Source of the DNA: Lentzea guizhouensis
GTDB lineage: Bacteria; Actinomycetota; Actinomycetes; Mycobacteriales; Pseudonocardiaceae
DNA length: 64,000 nucleotides
Assembly: GCF_001701025.1 (NCBI RefSeq)
Contig: NZ_CP016793.1
Coordinates: forward strand, 2,108,001 to 2,172,000
Direction of reading: 5' to 3'
The notes beneath the pieces were generated by a model that saw only the letters and a program-made list of their open reading frames with translations, made no database searches and was not told the origin of the DNA. The translations under genes and the position numbers were made by a program. Positions 23,635-32,352 of the stretch are shown here, piece after piece. Position 1 is the first letter of the stretch; each line of letters opens with the position of its first letter.

Positions 23635-24110
23635 GCGCCCGCAGGAAGCCCGACCGGTCCCGGGGGACTGGTCGGGCTCCCCGTGGGGACGCCCCGGCCG
23701 TGCTGGGTGACCTCGCCGCCGAGATCGCCTCGCACCTGATCGGCTTGCCGCTGGACTACGGCACGACCGTGGAGCAGATCGCCGCCTTACTGGTGGCGGA
23801 GCCGCGTAACCGTGCCGCCGTGTGTGCCGTGGTGGCGGTCGTCGTAGACGATGCGCTGGCCGACCCGTTCCGTGAGACGACATCGAACCGTTGGCGCACA
23901 AGAATCCCGGCCTGGGTCGCGCCGCAGATGATCGGCGTGACCGTGCGCCGGATGCTGACGCTGGACGTCCTGGTGCACACCGGCCGCTACGTGCGGTCCA
24001 CGGACAAACACGGCCGCAACACCGGCAAGTTGATGGCGCTCTACGCGCTCAACCTCGCCGCGCCCGCGCTGCTCCAGACACGCACCACCGCCGAGCAGCC
24101 CGCCGCCTGA
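23631..24110 (+). CDS. Early phage protein, unknown
   Basis: This 159-residue protein starts at ATG 23631, coupled to the previous gene. After a basic N terminus (RRKPDRSRGTGRAPRG) it is largely helical; LMALYALNLAAPALL near the end is hydrophobic but short. No motif recognised. It probably belongs to the replication operon that follows. Confidence 0.55.
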   Translation: MSARRKPDRSRGTGRAPRGDAPAVLGDLAAEIASHLIGLPLDYGTTVEQIAALLVAEPRNRAAVCAVVAVVVDDALADPFRETTSNRWRTRIPAWVAPQMIGVTVRRMLTLDVLVHTGRYVRSTDKHGRNTGKLMALYALNLAAPALLQTRTTAEQPAA

Positions 24111-24196
24111 CGCTGTGTCCTTCGTTGCCGCGCACCGTCGCGCGGCCATCTCGTGCTGACCGCACACCATGAACCTTGTTATGGGGGAACGTTTCC

Positions 24197-25549
24197 GTGG
24201 CACGCGACCACGCTCGCTTTTACCTGTCCATGTGGGACGACGATGACTTCATCGGCCTGTCCGCGCTCGCCAAGCTCGTCTATGTCCAGCTGTGCATGCA
24301 GCGCAAACTGGAGTACTCCGGTGAACTAACCGTGTCGGTGAAGCGCTGGAGCAAGGCGCACCCGGACCAGGAACCCGACACCATCCGGGCCGCGCTGGCC
24401 GAACTGGACGCCGCCCGGTTCGTGGTGGTCGACCAGGACACCGACGAACTGCTGATCCGCTCGTTCATCCGCAACGACCAGCTCTACAAGCAGCCCAACG
24501 TCCTGCGGGCCGCGCTGCGCTCGGCGTTCGAGATCACCTCGCCGCTGCTGCGCCGTGCGCTGGCCGCCGAGCTGCGCCGCCTGCCCGCCGAGATCACCGG
24601 CCCGGCCCCGGCCGTCGCGGCGATCGAGCTGGAGGCAGGGGCCCGCGAGCTGCCCGCGTCGGTGAAGGCCGCCATGTCCGTTCGCGGCTCGACCCGCACC
24701 GCTCTCGCACCGCCCGTGGACGTCGTCCAGGTTCAGCAGGCCGCGCCCGCCGAGCCGTTCGAGCCTGTGCCCGCACCTGCGGTGAACCCTTCCCCGAACC
24801 CTTCCGGGAACCCCTCGCCGGACCCTTCCGCGAACCCTTCGCCGCGAGGCAGGGGAGAAGGGAGTAGGGAGATGGAGCTTGGAGTAGTCCCTCTTACGCT
24901 GGTTAAAACTCAAGTGGGTGTTCCCGCGCCTGCGCCCACGCACACGAGCGCGGACACGCCCGCGCCTACACGCGAGGCCGCTCCTCACGCCGGGATTTCC
25001 GCCGAGGTCTCCGCCCTCGCCGGCGTGGATCGCGAACTCGAGGCGTCTTCGGTGCGGCAGCTGCGCCGCCGTGAAGCCGAGAGGCTGGTATCCACCCACT
25101 GCCCCCGGCAGCCCCGCCAGGTCCTCGACGGGTTGCGCGGTCACGTGATCGGTTTACTGCGCGAGGAGATCGAGCCCGCGGCGATCGCGGCAGGCCTGCG
25201 GCTGTGGGCGGGAAAGCAGCTTCCGGTGTCGTTCCTGCCCGAGCTGGTCGGCGAGATGATGCGCGCTCACACCACGGGCAAGTCCACCGCAGTACGTCGG
25301 CGTGAGCAAGAGACGGCGGCGAACTGGGAAGCGATCCGCGCCGACGCGATCGCCGAGGACGACACGAGCCCGATCGGGCTGGCGGTGCGCGCCGAGCTGC
25401 CCGGCCACGCCGATGCCGCGACGCTGGACGCGATCCTGCAACGCGCCCTGCACCAGGCCGTGGGACTCGATCTGACCGCCGCCGAGAACCCCGCCGATGA
25501 GACCGCACACGACAGCGCGGACGACGTGCTGACGGGGGCTGCGGCGTGA
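24197..25549 (+). CDS. Phage replication initiator-like protein
   Basis: From GTG 24197 (after GGGGGAAC) it has 450 residues. The N-terminal domain (FYLSMWDDDDFIGLSALAKLVYVQL, then DTIRAALAELDAARFVV) is a winged-helix replication-protein pattern like that of actinophage and DnaD/RepA-type initiators. The middle is a Pro/Ala-rich linker with a tandem Asn-Pro-Ser repeat (about 195-225). The C-terminal domain has RQLRRREAERLVSTHCPRQPRQVLDGLR and a helical end. It probably recruits host DnaB/DnaG. It overlaps the next gene (GTGA). Confidence 0.65.
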   Translation: MARDHARFYLSMWDDDDFIGLSALAKLVYVQLCMQRKLEYSGELTVSVKRWSKAHPDQEPDTIRAALAELDAARFVVVDQDTDELLIRSFIRNDQLYKQPNVLRAALRSAFEITSPLLRRALAAELRRLPAEITGPAPAVAAIELEAGARELPASVKAAMSVRGSTRTALAPPVDVVQVQQAAPAEPFEPVPAPAVNPSPNPSGNPSPDPSANPSPRGRGEGSREMELGVVPLTLVKTQVGVPAPAPTHTSADTPAPTREAAPHAGISAEVSALAGVDRELEASSVRQLRRREAERLVSTHCPRQPRQVLDGLRGHVIGLLREEIEPAAIAAGLRLWAGKQLPVSFLPELVGEMMRAHTTGKSTAVRRREQETAANWEAIRADAIAEDDTSPIGLAVRAELPGHADAATLDAILQRALHQAVGLDLTAAENPADETAHDSADDVLTGAAA

Positions 25550-26126
25550 GCGAGCACGGAACCCAGCAGCTCAACCGCAGCGCCATGCGGGCGCTGTTGG
25601 CGCACTACCGGATCACCGCCGACGACACCGCACCCGAGGACGTGATCACCGACTGGCTACGCGAGCTACGCGGCCGGAGCGTCGGCGAGTGCCACGCCGC
25701 GTTGAGCTCGATGGCACCGGGCCGGGTCCAGCGCGCCACGGCCGCCGAGGTCGCCCGGCTGATCACGCTGGCGGTCCAGGCCGGCCGGGACGGCCGCGCC
25801 GAGCTCGGCGCGTCCGCCTGCCACGCGACCGGGCCGCCGACCAGGCGGCGGGCGCGCGCGGCGTCGGCAAGGTCTACGCGGCGATGGGCTGGGGCGGGCA
25901 CGAGAAGCACACGCTCGCCCGTTCGGTGCCGTGCCCGTTCTGCAGGGCGCTGGCCGGAGTCCCATGCAGCCCCATGACCCGCAACCGCAAGCGCCAGCAA
26001 GAGATCCGCGACCGGGACACCCGGATGCACCCGTCCCGCCTGCGGGCCGCCGAGGCCACGCGCACCGACTCGACTTCGTCCGGCGCTGCCGCGTCCGGCA
26101 CCGCCACGCAAGGAGCTTCCGCATGA
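25546..26126 (+). pseudogene. Phage zinc-finger protein, one-base frame break near 25820
   Basis: The first frame (GTG 25546) reads MRALLAHYRITADDTAPED through LITLAVQAGRDGRAELG. From about 25825 the sensible sequence continues in the -1 frame: RDRAADQAAG, then KVYAAMGWGG and a zinc-binding CPFCRALAGVPCSP with RMHPSRLRAA, ending at 26126. The second part is the small zinc domain common in actinophage replication-region proteins. Adding one base would give one protein of about 193 residues. It may be a sequencing error, a mutation or true recoding, but no slippery heptamer is visible. Confidence 0.55.
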
Positions 26127-26878
26127 CCTCCGCACACCGATTCGTCGCCGATGAGGTTGTCCACACTGATCCACACGTTGTCCACAAGGCCCCGACGTGG
26201 GGCGAGGCCGCCAACGCCCGGCTTGCCTGGGAAGCCGCCGTGGACCAGCTCGTGCAGCCCGGCCAGCACAGGGTCCACCGCGAGGACGGCAGCACCGAGA
26301 CCGCCGAGGTCCTTCCGCTGCTGCGCCAGGTCGAGGAGGCCGTGTTGCCCAGCGGCACGAAGACCTCCGGCAAGACCCTGCTCGGCTCCCGGCCTCCGGC
26401 CAGTCTCGGCGCGCTGGCACTGCTGGCCGAGATCCGCGCCGCGGTCCGCGGCTGCTGCCGCACGCACGGCCACACGTCGTGGTCGACGCTGAACGAGCAA
26501 CTGCGCGCCTGGGTCGCGCACGCCGACCACTGGCAGATCGACGCCGCCGACTACGTGCTGTGGGCCGCCGAGCAGGCCACGCGGTGGGTCCAGCAGGCCC
26601 GCCTGGTGGTCGACCCCGAACCGCGTTTCCCGTTGCGCGGCAAGGCATGCCCCACGTGTGGCGTCGATGTGGTGCAGGTGTGGTCAGACGACCAGAACGA
26701 CCACGTCCGCCGCCCCGCCCTCTACATCGACCCCGACCAGGCCGACGCCGTGTGCGCCGCCTGCGGCCTGCGCTGGCCCCTGGACGTCTGGATCCAGCTC
26801 AACACGATGGCCCAGCAGCAGCTCACCCACGAAACTCTTGCCGTGACCGGGATCACTCACGATGACGATGTTTCGTAG
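26123..26878 (+). CDS. Phage protein with zinc ribbon
   Basis: It has 251 residues, start ATG 26123 after aggagc, and overlaps the previous stop. Helical N-terminal two thirds, then a C-terminal zinc ribbon: CPTCGVDVVQVW and CAACGLRWPLDVW. Similar proteins recur in actinophage early operons; they are likely DNA- or protein-binding. Last gene of this operon, followed by a terminator at 26948. Confidence 0.6.
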   Translation: MTSAHRFVADEVVHTDPHVVHKAPTWGEAANARLAWEAAVDQLVQPGQHRVHREDGSTETAEVLPLLRQVEEAVLPSGTKTSGKTLLGSRPPASLGALALLAEIRAAVRGCCRTHGHTSWSTLNEQLRAWVAHADHWQIDAADYVLWAAEQATRWVQQARLVVDPEPRFPLRGKACPTCGVDVVQVWSDDQNDHVRRPALYIDPDQADAVCAACGLRWPLDVWIQLNTMAQQQLTHETLAVTGITHDDDVS

Positions 26879-27482
26879 TTGACCTTCAGTCGTTTCAGTC
26901 TGCATAATGGTCAGCACTGGGACTCGTGTGCCCAGATTCCCCCAGACCGATGCCCGTCGCGCCTCCCCCCGGTGCGGCGGGCATCGTCGTTTTCACCGAC
27001 TTCCCTTGTCCGCGAAGGCATCGGCGCCCGTCCCCCGCCGAGGTCTTCGCCGCGGGCGGCGGCACACCGCAGCACGGCGCGACCATTCCCCAGCGCGCCG
27101 AGCGCGATGCCGCCGCCCGCACCCGCAACCCGGCGAATCCGAGCCATCCCGCCGCGCCTCGTATGGCGGGGTCACGCCGGCCGCCGCGATCGCCCTCGCC
27201 CGCCGTCGAGATGCCCTCGACAGGGGCCGCCGAACTGCCCTCCGGACCACGCCCGCCCGCAACGAAACAGCTTCTCAGCACGTGGTCATCGGCGAAATTT
27301 CTTTTGAATACGCTGACACATTTCCGCAGGTCAGAAATGTGCACGAGAAAGCCCTAAAAATAGTTCTCTGGCCACGTTCCTTTTACTTGCCCACCAATGC
27401 CAGAAAGGCCATGATTCAGGGGTAAGTGTTGATCCGGTGGTGAGACACCAGATCAACAGAGAACCGAAAGGAAAGTGGGCTA
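26879..27482. other. Gene-poor stretch between two early operons
   Basis: I see no supportable gene. It holds the terminator at 26948-26993, then GC-rich DNA without coding character, and from about 27290 an AT-richer promoter-like stretch. An imperfect 12-bp inverted repeat (gttgatccggtg 27428-27439 / caccagatcaac 27446-27457) stands 25 bases before the next gene and may be an operator. Confidence 0.5.
26948..26993 (+). terminator. Intrinsic terminator
   Basis: The stem cgatgcccg (26948-26956) / cgggcatcg (26978-26986) is followed by tcgtttt. It closes the replication operon. Confidence 0.7.
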
Positions 27483-27938
27483 ATGTCCCGCCTTTACCCG
27501 AGTACCGCCGTGCAGTTGAGGGGCAGTGACTCCGACTCCCGGAGGTTTGGTGCCCAGTGCTTCCCGACCGCCTCAGTGGACTACATGGGGCAGCTGTGCA
27601 TCAGCATCCTGGACCACCTGGACCACAGGTACAGCAGCCACCGGCACAGCATCTGGTTTGCCGCAGGCAACCACCTGGCCCTGGTGGTGGCAGACCTGTT
27701 CCTCACCGAGCCCAGTGAGTTCGATATGCAGGCAAAGATGACGGAATACGCCTTCACGGTCGAGGAATTCAACTGGATAGACCTGGTGAACACGCGCGAT
27801 CAGCGCTTTCACCTGGCCCAGGTGACCATCTTGGACCCGACTGCCTCACAGCACTGGAAGCACTCCGGTGTCACCATGCAGCCCGGCTACATCTCTTGCT
27901 CATTCTGCAGGGAATTCGGTCCCATTCTGAGGGGCTAG
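27483..27938 (+). CDS. Phage protein, unknown
   Basis: It has 151 residues; ATG 27483 follows gaaaggaaag. It shows no membrane segment; HSIWFAAGNHLALVVADLFLTEP is a hydrophobic helix-strand. The C terminus has CSFCREFG. Not recognised. It is preceded by its own promoter-like region and inverted repeat. Confidence 0.55.
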   Translation: MSRLYPSTAVQLRGSDSDSRRFGAQCFPTASVDYMGQLCISILDHLDHRYSSHRHSIWFAAGNHLALVVADLFLTEPSEFDMQAKMTEYAFTVEEFNWIDLVNTRDQRFHLAQVTILDPTASQHWKHSGVTMQPGYISCSFCREFGPILRG

Positions 27939-28102
27939 CAGCCCTGGTGTCCGGGATGTCCTGACCGGCATCCCGGACCCGATTCTCAAAGCCGGGCACA
28001 CGATCGCATGGAAAAGCCCTGGCGGCTGGTGAGACAGCCCCAGGGCGGCGGTCGGGTGCCCACCCGGATCAACCGAAAGCAATCTCCGAGAGGACGCCTG
28101 AC

Positions 28103-28465
28103 GTGACCGAGGGTACTCCACCGCTGGACGCGGTGTCTGCCGCCGAGGCGGGCGAACGCTACCGGTTCGCGCTGGCCCGCACCGCCGGGCAGCTCGACGA
28201 GCTGCACAAGGCGTTGAGCCTGGACGCGGACGTGATGAACGTGCTGTGCCTGCTGTACCTGGACCTGGGTACCGACATGCTGCGGGAGCGCACCGACCCG
28301 ATGGCGCTCTACCACGCCCGTGAGCGTGGCTGGATTGCCGGTGACCGCCGAGTGATCCTGACCAACGAGGGCCTCGCGGTCTGGTGGGACTGGAAGAACA
28401 CCATCAGCCCGCACCTGCGGGACGAGCGTTTCCAGCAGCTGTGGCGGGACGTGACGGGATGGTGA
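28103..28465 (+). CDS. Tandem paralogue 1, winged-helix-like phage protein
   Basis: This 120-residue protein starts at GTG 28103 after gaggacgcc. The second half follows the pattern shared with the next two genes: a hydrophobic helix (MNVLCLLYLDLG), a RGW turn (HARERGWIAGD), an LT-x-x-G strand (ILTNEGLAVWWDW), I-x-PH and a closing W-x-x-VTGW. This looks like a winged-helix DNA-binding half. It overlaps the next gene by seven bases. Confidence 0.6.
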   Translation: MTEGTPPLDAVSAAEAGERYRFALARTAGQLDELHKALSLDADVMNVLCLLYLDLGTDMLRERTDPMALYHARERGWIAGDRRVILTNEGLAVWWDWKNTISPHLRDERFQQLWRDVTGW

Positions 28466-28776
28466 GGAAGCCGACCGCCGCCGAACGCGCCGCCGCCGTG
28501 GCCGCGCTGGAGAAGGAACAGGCCATCTACCGGGTGGCGTACCTGATCGCCCGGGGTGACGGCCGCCCGGCCGAGCTGATGCTGATGTCCAGCATGGACA
28601 GCGTCATGCAGGCGATGAGCCGGGGATGGGTGGCCGCGCCGATCACGGCCGGTTTGCCTTACCAGCTCACCGATTCCGGCCGCGTGGCGCTCACTCGCTG
28701 GTTCCGGATCGTGGCCGACCACGCCGGGGTCGACCCGGCATGCAAGGCGCTCTACGAGGCGGTGACGGCGTGGTGA
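28459..28776 (+). CDS. Tandem paralogue 2, winged-helix-like phage protein
   Basis: It has 105 residues, start ATG 28459. AIYRVAYLIARGDG, MSRGWVAAP, YQLTDSGRVALTRWF, and a final LYEAVTAW line up with its neighbours on both sides. The N-terminal 20 residues are basic and Ala-rich. It overlaps both neighbours, so the three are co-translated. Confidence 0.6.
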   Translation: MVRKPTAAERAAAVAALEKEQAIYRVAYLIARGDGRPAELMLMSSMDSVMQAMSRGWVAAPITAGLPYQLTDSGRVALTRWFRIVADHAGVDPACKALYEAVTAW

Positions 28777-29216
28777 CGGGCAACCCGGAGGTCACCCCGA
28801 CCTCAACTCCGCCGCCGCCTCCTGCCTCGACCGGCATCCCGTCGATGCGGGGCAACGTCGCGCGGCACGCGCTCATCCGGGACCTGTTGCCCGAGAGCCC
28901 CGGCCCGATCACCCGCGACTCCCAGGCCTTCCTGGAGCTGGCCGACGACCTCCCGGTACGCCACGTGCTGTGGAGGCTGATGACCGGCTTCACCTGGCCG
29001 TGGCTGCTGGACACCGCGACAGAGCCGGACGCTCGCGACCGGGCGATCAGGCGCGGCCTGGTGGCCCCGCCCGTGGGCGAGGGCGACGCCGTACTGGTCG
29101 CCTACCACCTCACCGACGCGGGCCGCGCCGAACTCCTGGACTGGGTCGAGCGCATCACCCCGCACCGGCACCTGCCCGAGGTCGAAGCGCTCTGGCGCGT
29201 CGTCACCTGGCAGTAG
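28773..29216 (+). CDS. Tandem paralogue 3, winged-helix-like phage protein
   Basis: It has 147 residues, start GTG 28773 (GTGA overlap). A Pro/Thr-rich N-terminal extension of about 30 residues precedes the shared module: VRHVLWRLMTGF, AIRRGLVAPP, YHLTDAGRAELLDWVERITPHRHLPE and LWRVVTWQ. It is the longest of the three and likely the original or a fused form. Confidence 0.6.
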   Translation: MTGNPEVTPTSTPPPPPASTGIPSMRGNVARHALIRDLLPESPGPITRDSQAFLELADDLPVRHVLWRLMTGFTWPWLLDTATEPDARDRAIRRGLVAPPVGEGDAVLVAYHLTDAGRAELLDWVERITPHRHLPEVEALWRVVTWQ

Positions 29217-29296
29217 ACCCGCTCGGCGGCGGCCGTGACTGGCCGCCGCCGAGCCCTTTCCGATCACCGATGTGTTGACGTACAAGGGGAAAGTCG

Positions 29297-29779
29297 TTGA
29301 CTGACAAGATCATTTACATGCGGGTGAGCCGAGAGTCCCGGCCGACGTGTGCGTGTGGGTTGTTCCACAGCGTCGAGGCGCAGCAGACCTGGGCCGAGCA
29401 GGCAGCCGCGATCACCGGCTACGGCGCGGGTGTGCGCGGCACGATGACCGAGCGCGCGAAGATGCTGCGCGCACAGCTGGAGCGCGACCGCTACACCGTG
29501 AACGTGTTGGGGCTCATCGGAAAGCTCGGCGGTGACGGCATCCTTGTGAGGCTGGCCACCACCGCCGAGGTCGTGATGGACCTGCTGACCCGCGACATGC
29601 TGGCCTACTGCCGGGAACACAACCGGTTCTCCGTGACGATGGTCGGCTACGCCGTCAGCTGGGCGTGGATGCTGACGGAGTGCGAGTTGGCTCGCATCGA
29701 GAGCACCCTCGTGGTGCGCAAGGCGGTGCTCAAGGCGCTGAAGCGGTTGCGGGACAACAAGACCCGCGAGAACGGCTGA
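29297..29779 (+). CDS. Phage protein, unknown
   Basis: It has 160 residues, start TTG 29297 with aagggg upstream. The N-terminal part has CACGLFHSVEAQQTW, a short Cys pair; the rest is helical with a hydrophobic stretch (VTMVGYAVSWAWMLTE) and a basic end (VLKALKRLRDNK). No motif recognised. A terminator follows at 29875. Confidence 0.55.
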   Translation: MTDKIIYMRVSRESRPTCACGLFHSVEAQQTWAEQAAAITGYGAGVRGTMTERAKMLRAQLERDRYTVNVLGLIGKLGGDGILVRLATTAEVVMDLLTRDMLAYCREHNRFSVTMVGYAVSWAWMLTECELARIESTLVVRKAVLKALKRLRDNKTRENG

Positions 29780-30089
29780 CCGGAACCCCCAGGGGCTCGA
29801 CGGCACGCGGGTAGTCCGGCAGGATGACACGCGTGCCTCTGGGATTTGGTGACACGAGTTTCACGAGGACAGGGAAGGCCTGCGAACCCCCATTCGCGGG
29901 CCTTTTCTTATTACGCGATTAGTCGCGCAAGATCGAAAAAGAATACGTTAGACCGTTCGTAGTCACTTTGTTCAGAGATTTCCTGAATTGCTTGTGGAGC
30001 CCCGTTTCACCAGTAGTGTTCCTGGTGTCACCAACTCCCACCGCACAGCACCGTGAATGAGTGCTGTCCGAATCCCACAAGGACAAGCA
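29780..30089. other. Intergenic region with terminator and AT-rich promoter stretch
   Basis: No gene here. The terminator at 29875-29908 is followed by about 110 bases of AT-rich DNA (29910-30020) upstream of the Ala-Lys-Pro-rich gene; this probably contains its promoter. Confidence 0.5.
29875..29908 (+). terminator. Intrinsic terminator
   Basis: The stem aaggcc-t-gcgaa / ttcgc-g-ggcctt, loop ccccca, then tttctt. Confidence 0.75.
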
Positions 30090-31448
30090 ATGACCGAACC
30101 GGTTAAGTCTGCCCAGAACACCCCGGCACCCACCAAGGCCGCTCCCAAGGCCCCGGCCGCCAAGGCCGCCCCTAAGGCCCCTGCTGCCAAGGCTCCGGCC
30201 GCCAAGGCCGCTCCCAAGGCCCCCGCTGCCAAGGCCGCCCCTAAGGCCCCTGCTGCCAAGGCCGCACCCAAGGTCCCGGCCGGGGCCCCGGCCGCCGACA
30301 AGGCCGCCAAGGCCCCGGCCGCCAAGGCCGAGACCAAGCCTGTCCCGGTGGTGCCGCAGCCGATCAAGCCCGGTAAGGACTCGTGGGCGCGGATCTCGAC
30401 CCGTAACAACGGGTCCCGGACGATCGCGGACCTGCTGGCCAAGGCGGGGTTGTCCGGCTGGAATGTGAAGCCGGTGGGCGTGGTCGGGCTTCCGGAGACC
30501 GGATTGTGCATTGACTGCGAAAGGGCGGTCGGGGAGCTGCACAAGAAGGAATGCCCGAGCCTGGACGAGGCGGACGCGAACCCTCGCGTGATTGGGGATG
30601 ACACCTGCATTCCGGTCCCGATGTACGGATCGTTCGCGCTCATGCGGAAGAACCCGGAATCGGAGTTCGGGTGGGACGTGCTCGGACACACCAAGTCCGA
30701 GAGGGTTCCGGTCCCGATCGAGGTCCGCGCGGAAATGCTGACCGTGATCATGAAGGAGACCAAGGGCAAGACCGGCCCTGCCGGGCCGCTGTGGGAGGGC
30801 AAGGGGTCCTTTGCCAGCATCCGCCACCCCGAACCGGTCATGGTGGGAGGCAAGGACCCGGTGGAACTCCGCCTGGTCCTGGTCAACTCCCTGGTACCCG
30901 GCCGCCCATCTCAGGTCATGGTGTGCCCCGTCCGGGTGGCCAGCCAGACCAGTTTCCCGTTTGACCTGGGGCACAACGCGAACCACGTCTACGACCTCGG
31001 TGCCGCCGATGACAAGGACGCGCGGATCTCGGAGACCAGCGATGCCTTGAGCCTGCTGAACATCTACCGCGAGCGGTTCGAGGAACTGGCCAATGCCCTG
31101 GTTGGCCGCAAGATCACCGATGCCGAGTTCACCGGGCTCACGAACGCCCTGTTCCCCTTCCCCGGTGATGCCGCTCCGAAGGACAAGCGCGAGCGGCACG
31201 GTCTCTGCTATGCCGCCATGAAGGCGCTGACCTACGGGGAGTTCGACGTCATCACCGGTGAGATTGCCGGGACGTGGTGGGCCGCTCTCCAGGCCGTCAT
31301 GATCATTGCCGAGCACCTGGACCCGGCCAAGAAGCTGGAGAGCGGGGACCTGGACGAGCAGGGCCGCGCGATGGATGTGCTGTTCAGCTCCAAGCACTAC
31401 GTCCACGACGCGTTCCGCCTGGCCCGCAAGGCAGTCAAGCCCAAGTAG
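30090..31448 (+). CDS. DUF932-like phage protein with Ala-Lys-Pro-rich N-terminal tail
   Basis: This 452-residue protein starts at ATG 30090 (aagga upstream). Residues 10-90 are a histone-H1-like tail made of repeats of AAPKAPAAKA type, strongly basic. The rest has DSWARISTRNNGSRTIADLLAKAGL, a Cys pair (CIDCERAV), KGSFASIRHPEPVMVGG, LRLVLVNSLVPG and VCPVRVASQTSF, in the order seen in DUF932/TIGR03299-type phage and plasmid proteins. Family function is unknown; the tail suggests DNA binding or condensation. The repeated DNA under the tail can vary in copy number. Confidence 0.6.
   Translation: MTEPVKSAQNTPAPTKAAPKAPAAKAAPKAPAAKAPAAKAAPKAPAAKAAPKAPAAKAAPKVPAGAPAADKAAKAPAAKAETKPVPVVPQPIKPGKDSWARISTRNNGSRTIADLLAKAGLSGWNVKPVGVVGLPETGLCIDCERAVGELHKKECPSLDEADANPRVIGDDTCIPVPMYGSFALMRKNPESEFGWDVLGHTKSERVPVPIEVRAEMLTVIMKETKGKTGPAGPLWEGKGSFASIRHPEPVMVGGKDPVELRLVLVNSLVPGRPSQVMVCPVRVASQTSFPFDLGHNANHVYDLGAADDKDARISETSDALSLLNIYRERFEELANALVGRKITDAEFTGLTNALFPFPGDAAPKDKRERHGLCYAAMKALTYGEFDVITGEIAGTWWAALQAVMIIAEHLDPAKKLESGDLDEQGRAMDVLFSSKHYVHDAFRLARKAVKPK
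30120..30320 (+). repeat. Tandem repeat encoding the Ala-Lys-Pro tail
   Basis: Repeated blocks of about 30 bases built on 'aaggcc' and 'gctgccaag' encode the basic tail of the DUF932-like gene. Copies are near-identical, so length differences between isolates are expected. Confidence 0.75.
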
Positions 31449-31480
31449 CACCCCCGCAGGACAACTGAACAACCCGAGAC

Positions 31481-31507
31481 AGCCCCGGCACACCCCGTGC
31501 CGGGGCT
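31481..31507 (+). terminator. Intrinsic terminator
   Basis: A perfect 11-bp stem (agccccggcac / gtgccggggct) with loop acccc, followed by gttcc. It ends the early transcript before the HNH gene. Confidence 0.75.
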
Positions 31508-31512
31508 GTTCC

Positions 31513-31929
31513 ATGTCCGGGGGTGAGGCCGTGCCGTCCCGTGCCGCCCGCCCCTGCACCCGTCCGGGGTGCCCGAACACCACCGCCACCGGTGGCCACT
31601 GCCAGCCCTGCCGTTCCCGCAGCCGCCTGGCCTACGGGACCAGTGCGCAGCGTGGCTACACCGGCCGCCACCGGTCCCGGTTCCGTCCCGCTGTGCTGGC
31701 CAGAGACACCGTGTGCCGGTGTGACCGGCTGGACTGTGCCGCCCACACCGGCCGCCCGTGCCAGCAGCCCGCCACCGTGGCCGACCACTGGCCGCTCACC
31801 CGCAGGGAGCTGGTGGCCGCTGGCCTGGACCCTGACAGCCCTGCCCGTGGCCGTGGCCTGTGTGCCCCGTGCCATGCCAAGGCAACAGCCCTGGACCCAC
31901 GCACCCGAGGAGGCTGGAACAGCCCGTGA
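31513..31929 (+). CDS. HNH endonuclease
   Basis: It has 138 residues from ATG 31513 (GTG at 31531 also possible). A zinc knuckle CTRPGCPNTTATGG..HCQPC is followed by the phage HNH pattern: RFRPAVLARDTVC, VADHWPLTRRELVAAGL and GRGLCAPCHAKATA. HNH genes close to terminase genes in siphoviruses help DNA packaging. It overlaps a small gene (GTGA at 31926). Confidence 0.75.
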   Translation: MSGGEAVPSRAARPCTRPGCPNTTATGGHCQPCRSRSRLAYGTSAQRGYTGRHRSRFRPAVLARDTVCRCDRLDCAAHTGRPCQQPATVADHWPLTRRELVAAGLDPDSPARGRGLCAPCHAKATALDPRTRGGWNSP

Positions 31930-32081
31930 GCCACGCCGCCGACGCCGCCCGCTCCGGCCGCACGCCCCACCCAGGGGAGGGACCCTTCCGCCGCGCACAA
32001 AGGCACAAGCCACTGAGGGCCGTCTGGGTCCCGCCAGGTTTTGCCGACGGCCGAACCCACGTCCGCGGGGCTGACCCGTGA
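31926..32081 (+). CDS. Small phage protein, unknown
   Basis: It has 51 residues, GTG 31926. Both ends overlap neighbours by GTGA, which argues for translation although the sequence (SGRTPHPGEGPFRRAQRHKP) shows no motif. Confidence 0.4.
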   Translation: MSHAADAARSGRTPHPGEGPFRRAQRHKPLRAVWVPPGFADGRTHVRGADP

Positions 32082-32299
32082 CCGCCGACGCCGGCACGGA
32101 CCCAGAGGGTTTGCTCGATGAGATCGAGCAGGCCGCCGACCAGGTGGCCGCGTGGACCGCGCGCTGGGAATCCCTTGTGCGCCAAGCCGTCGAGCGTGGG
32201 ATTCCGCAACGGCGGATCGCGCCGCACGCGAACGTGGACCAGTCCACGGTCTCCCGTCTCGCGGCGCGTGTGCACTCCCCCGCCGACCGCCGTTCGTGA
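32078..32299 (+). CDS. Small helix-turn-helix protein
   Basis: It has 73 residues, GTG 32078. LVRQAVERGIPQRRIAPHANVDQSTVSRLAARV is a compact helix-turn-helix of the kind that picks DNA in small phage regulators or resolvase tails. It may regulate the packaging region. Its stop overlaps possible starts of the PP-loop gene. Confidence 0.6.
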   Translation: MTADAGTDPEGLLDEIEQAADQVAAWTARWESLVRQAVERGIPQRRIAPHANVDQSTVSRLAARVHSPADRRS

Positions 32300-32332
32300 T
32301 GCGCCACGCATCACCTGATGCACCGCGCATCA
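32296..32332. repeat. Two adjacent dyads around the PP-loop gene start
   Basis: gtgatgcg-cca-cgcatcac (32296-32314) and tgatgc-accgc-gcatca (32316-32332) are neighbouring inverted repeats with the same half-site core (gatgc). They lie between the small helix-turn-helix gene and the PP-loop gene and could be its operator. Confidence 0.4.
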
Positions 32333-32352
32333 CACGACCTGGAGGTGACCCG

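Noticed and set aside
26911..27350. Several overlapping frames in the gene-poor stretch
   Set aside because: All are Arg/Pro-rich GC shadows with no ribosome sites.
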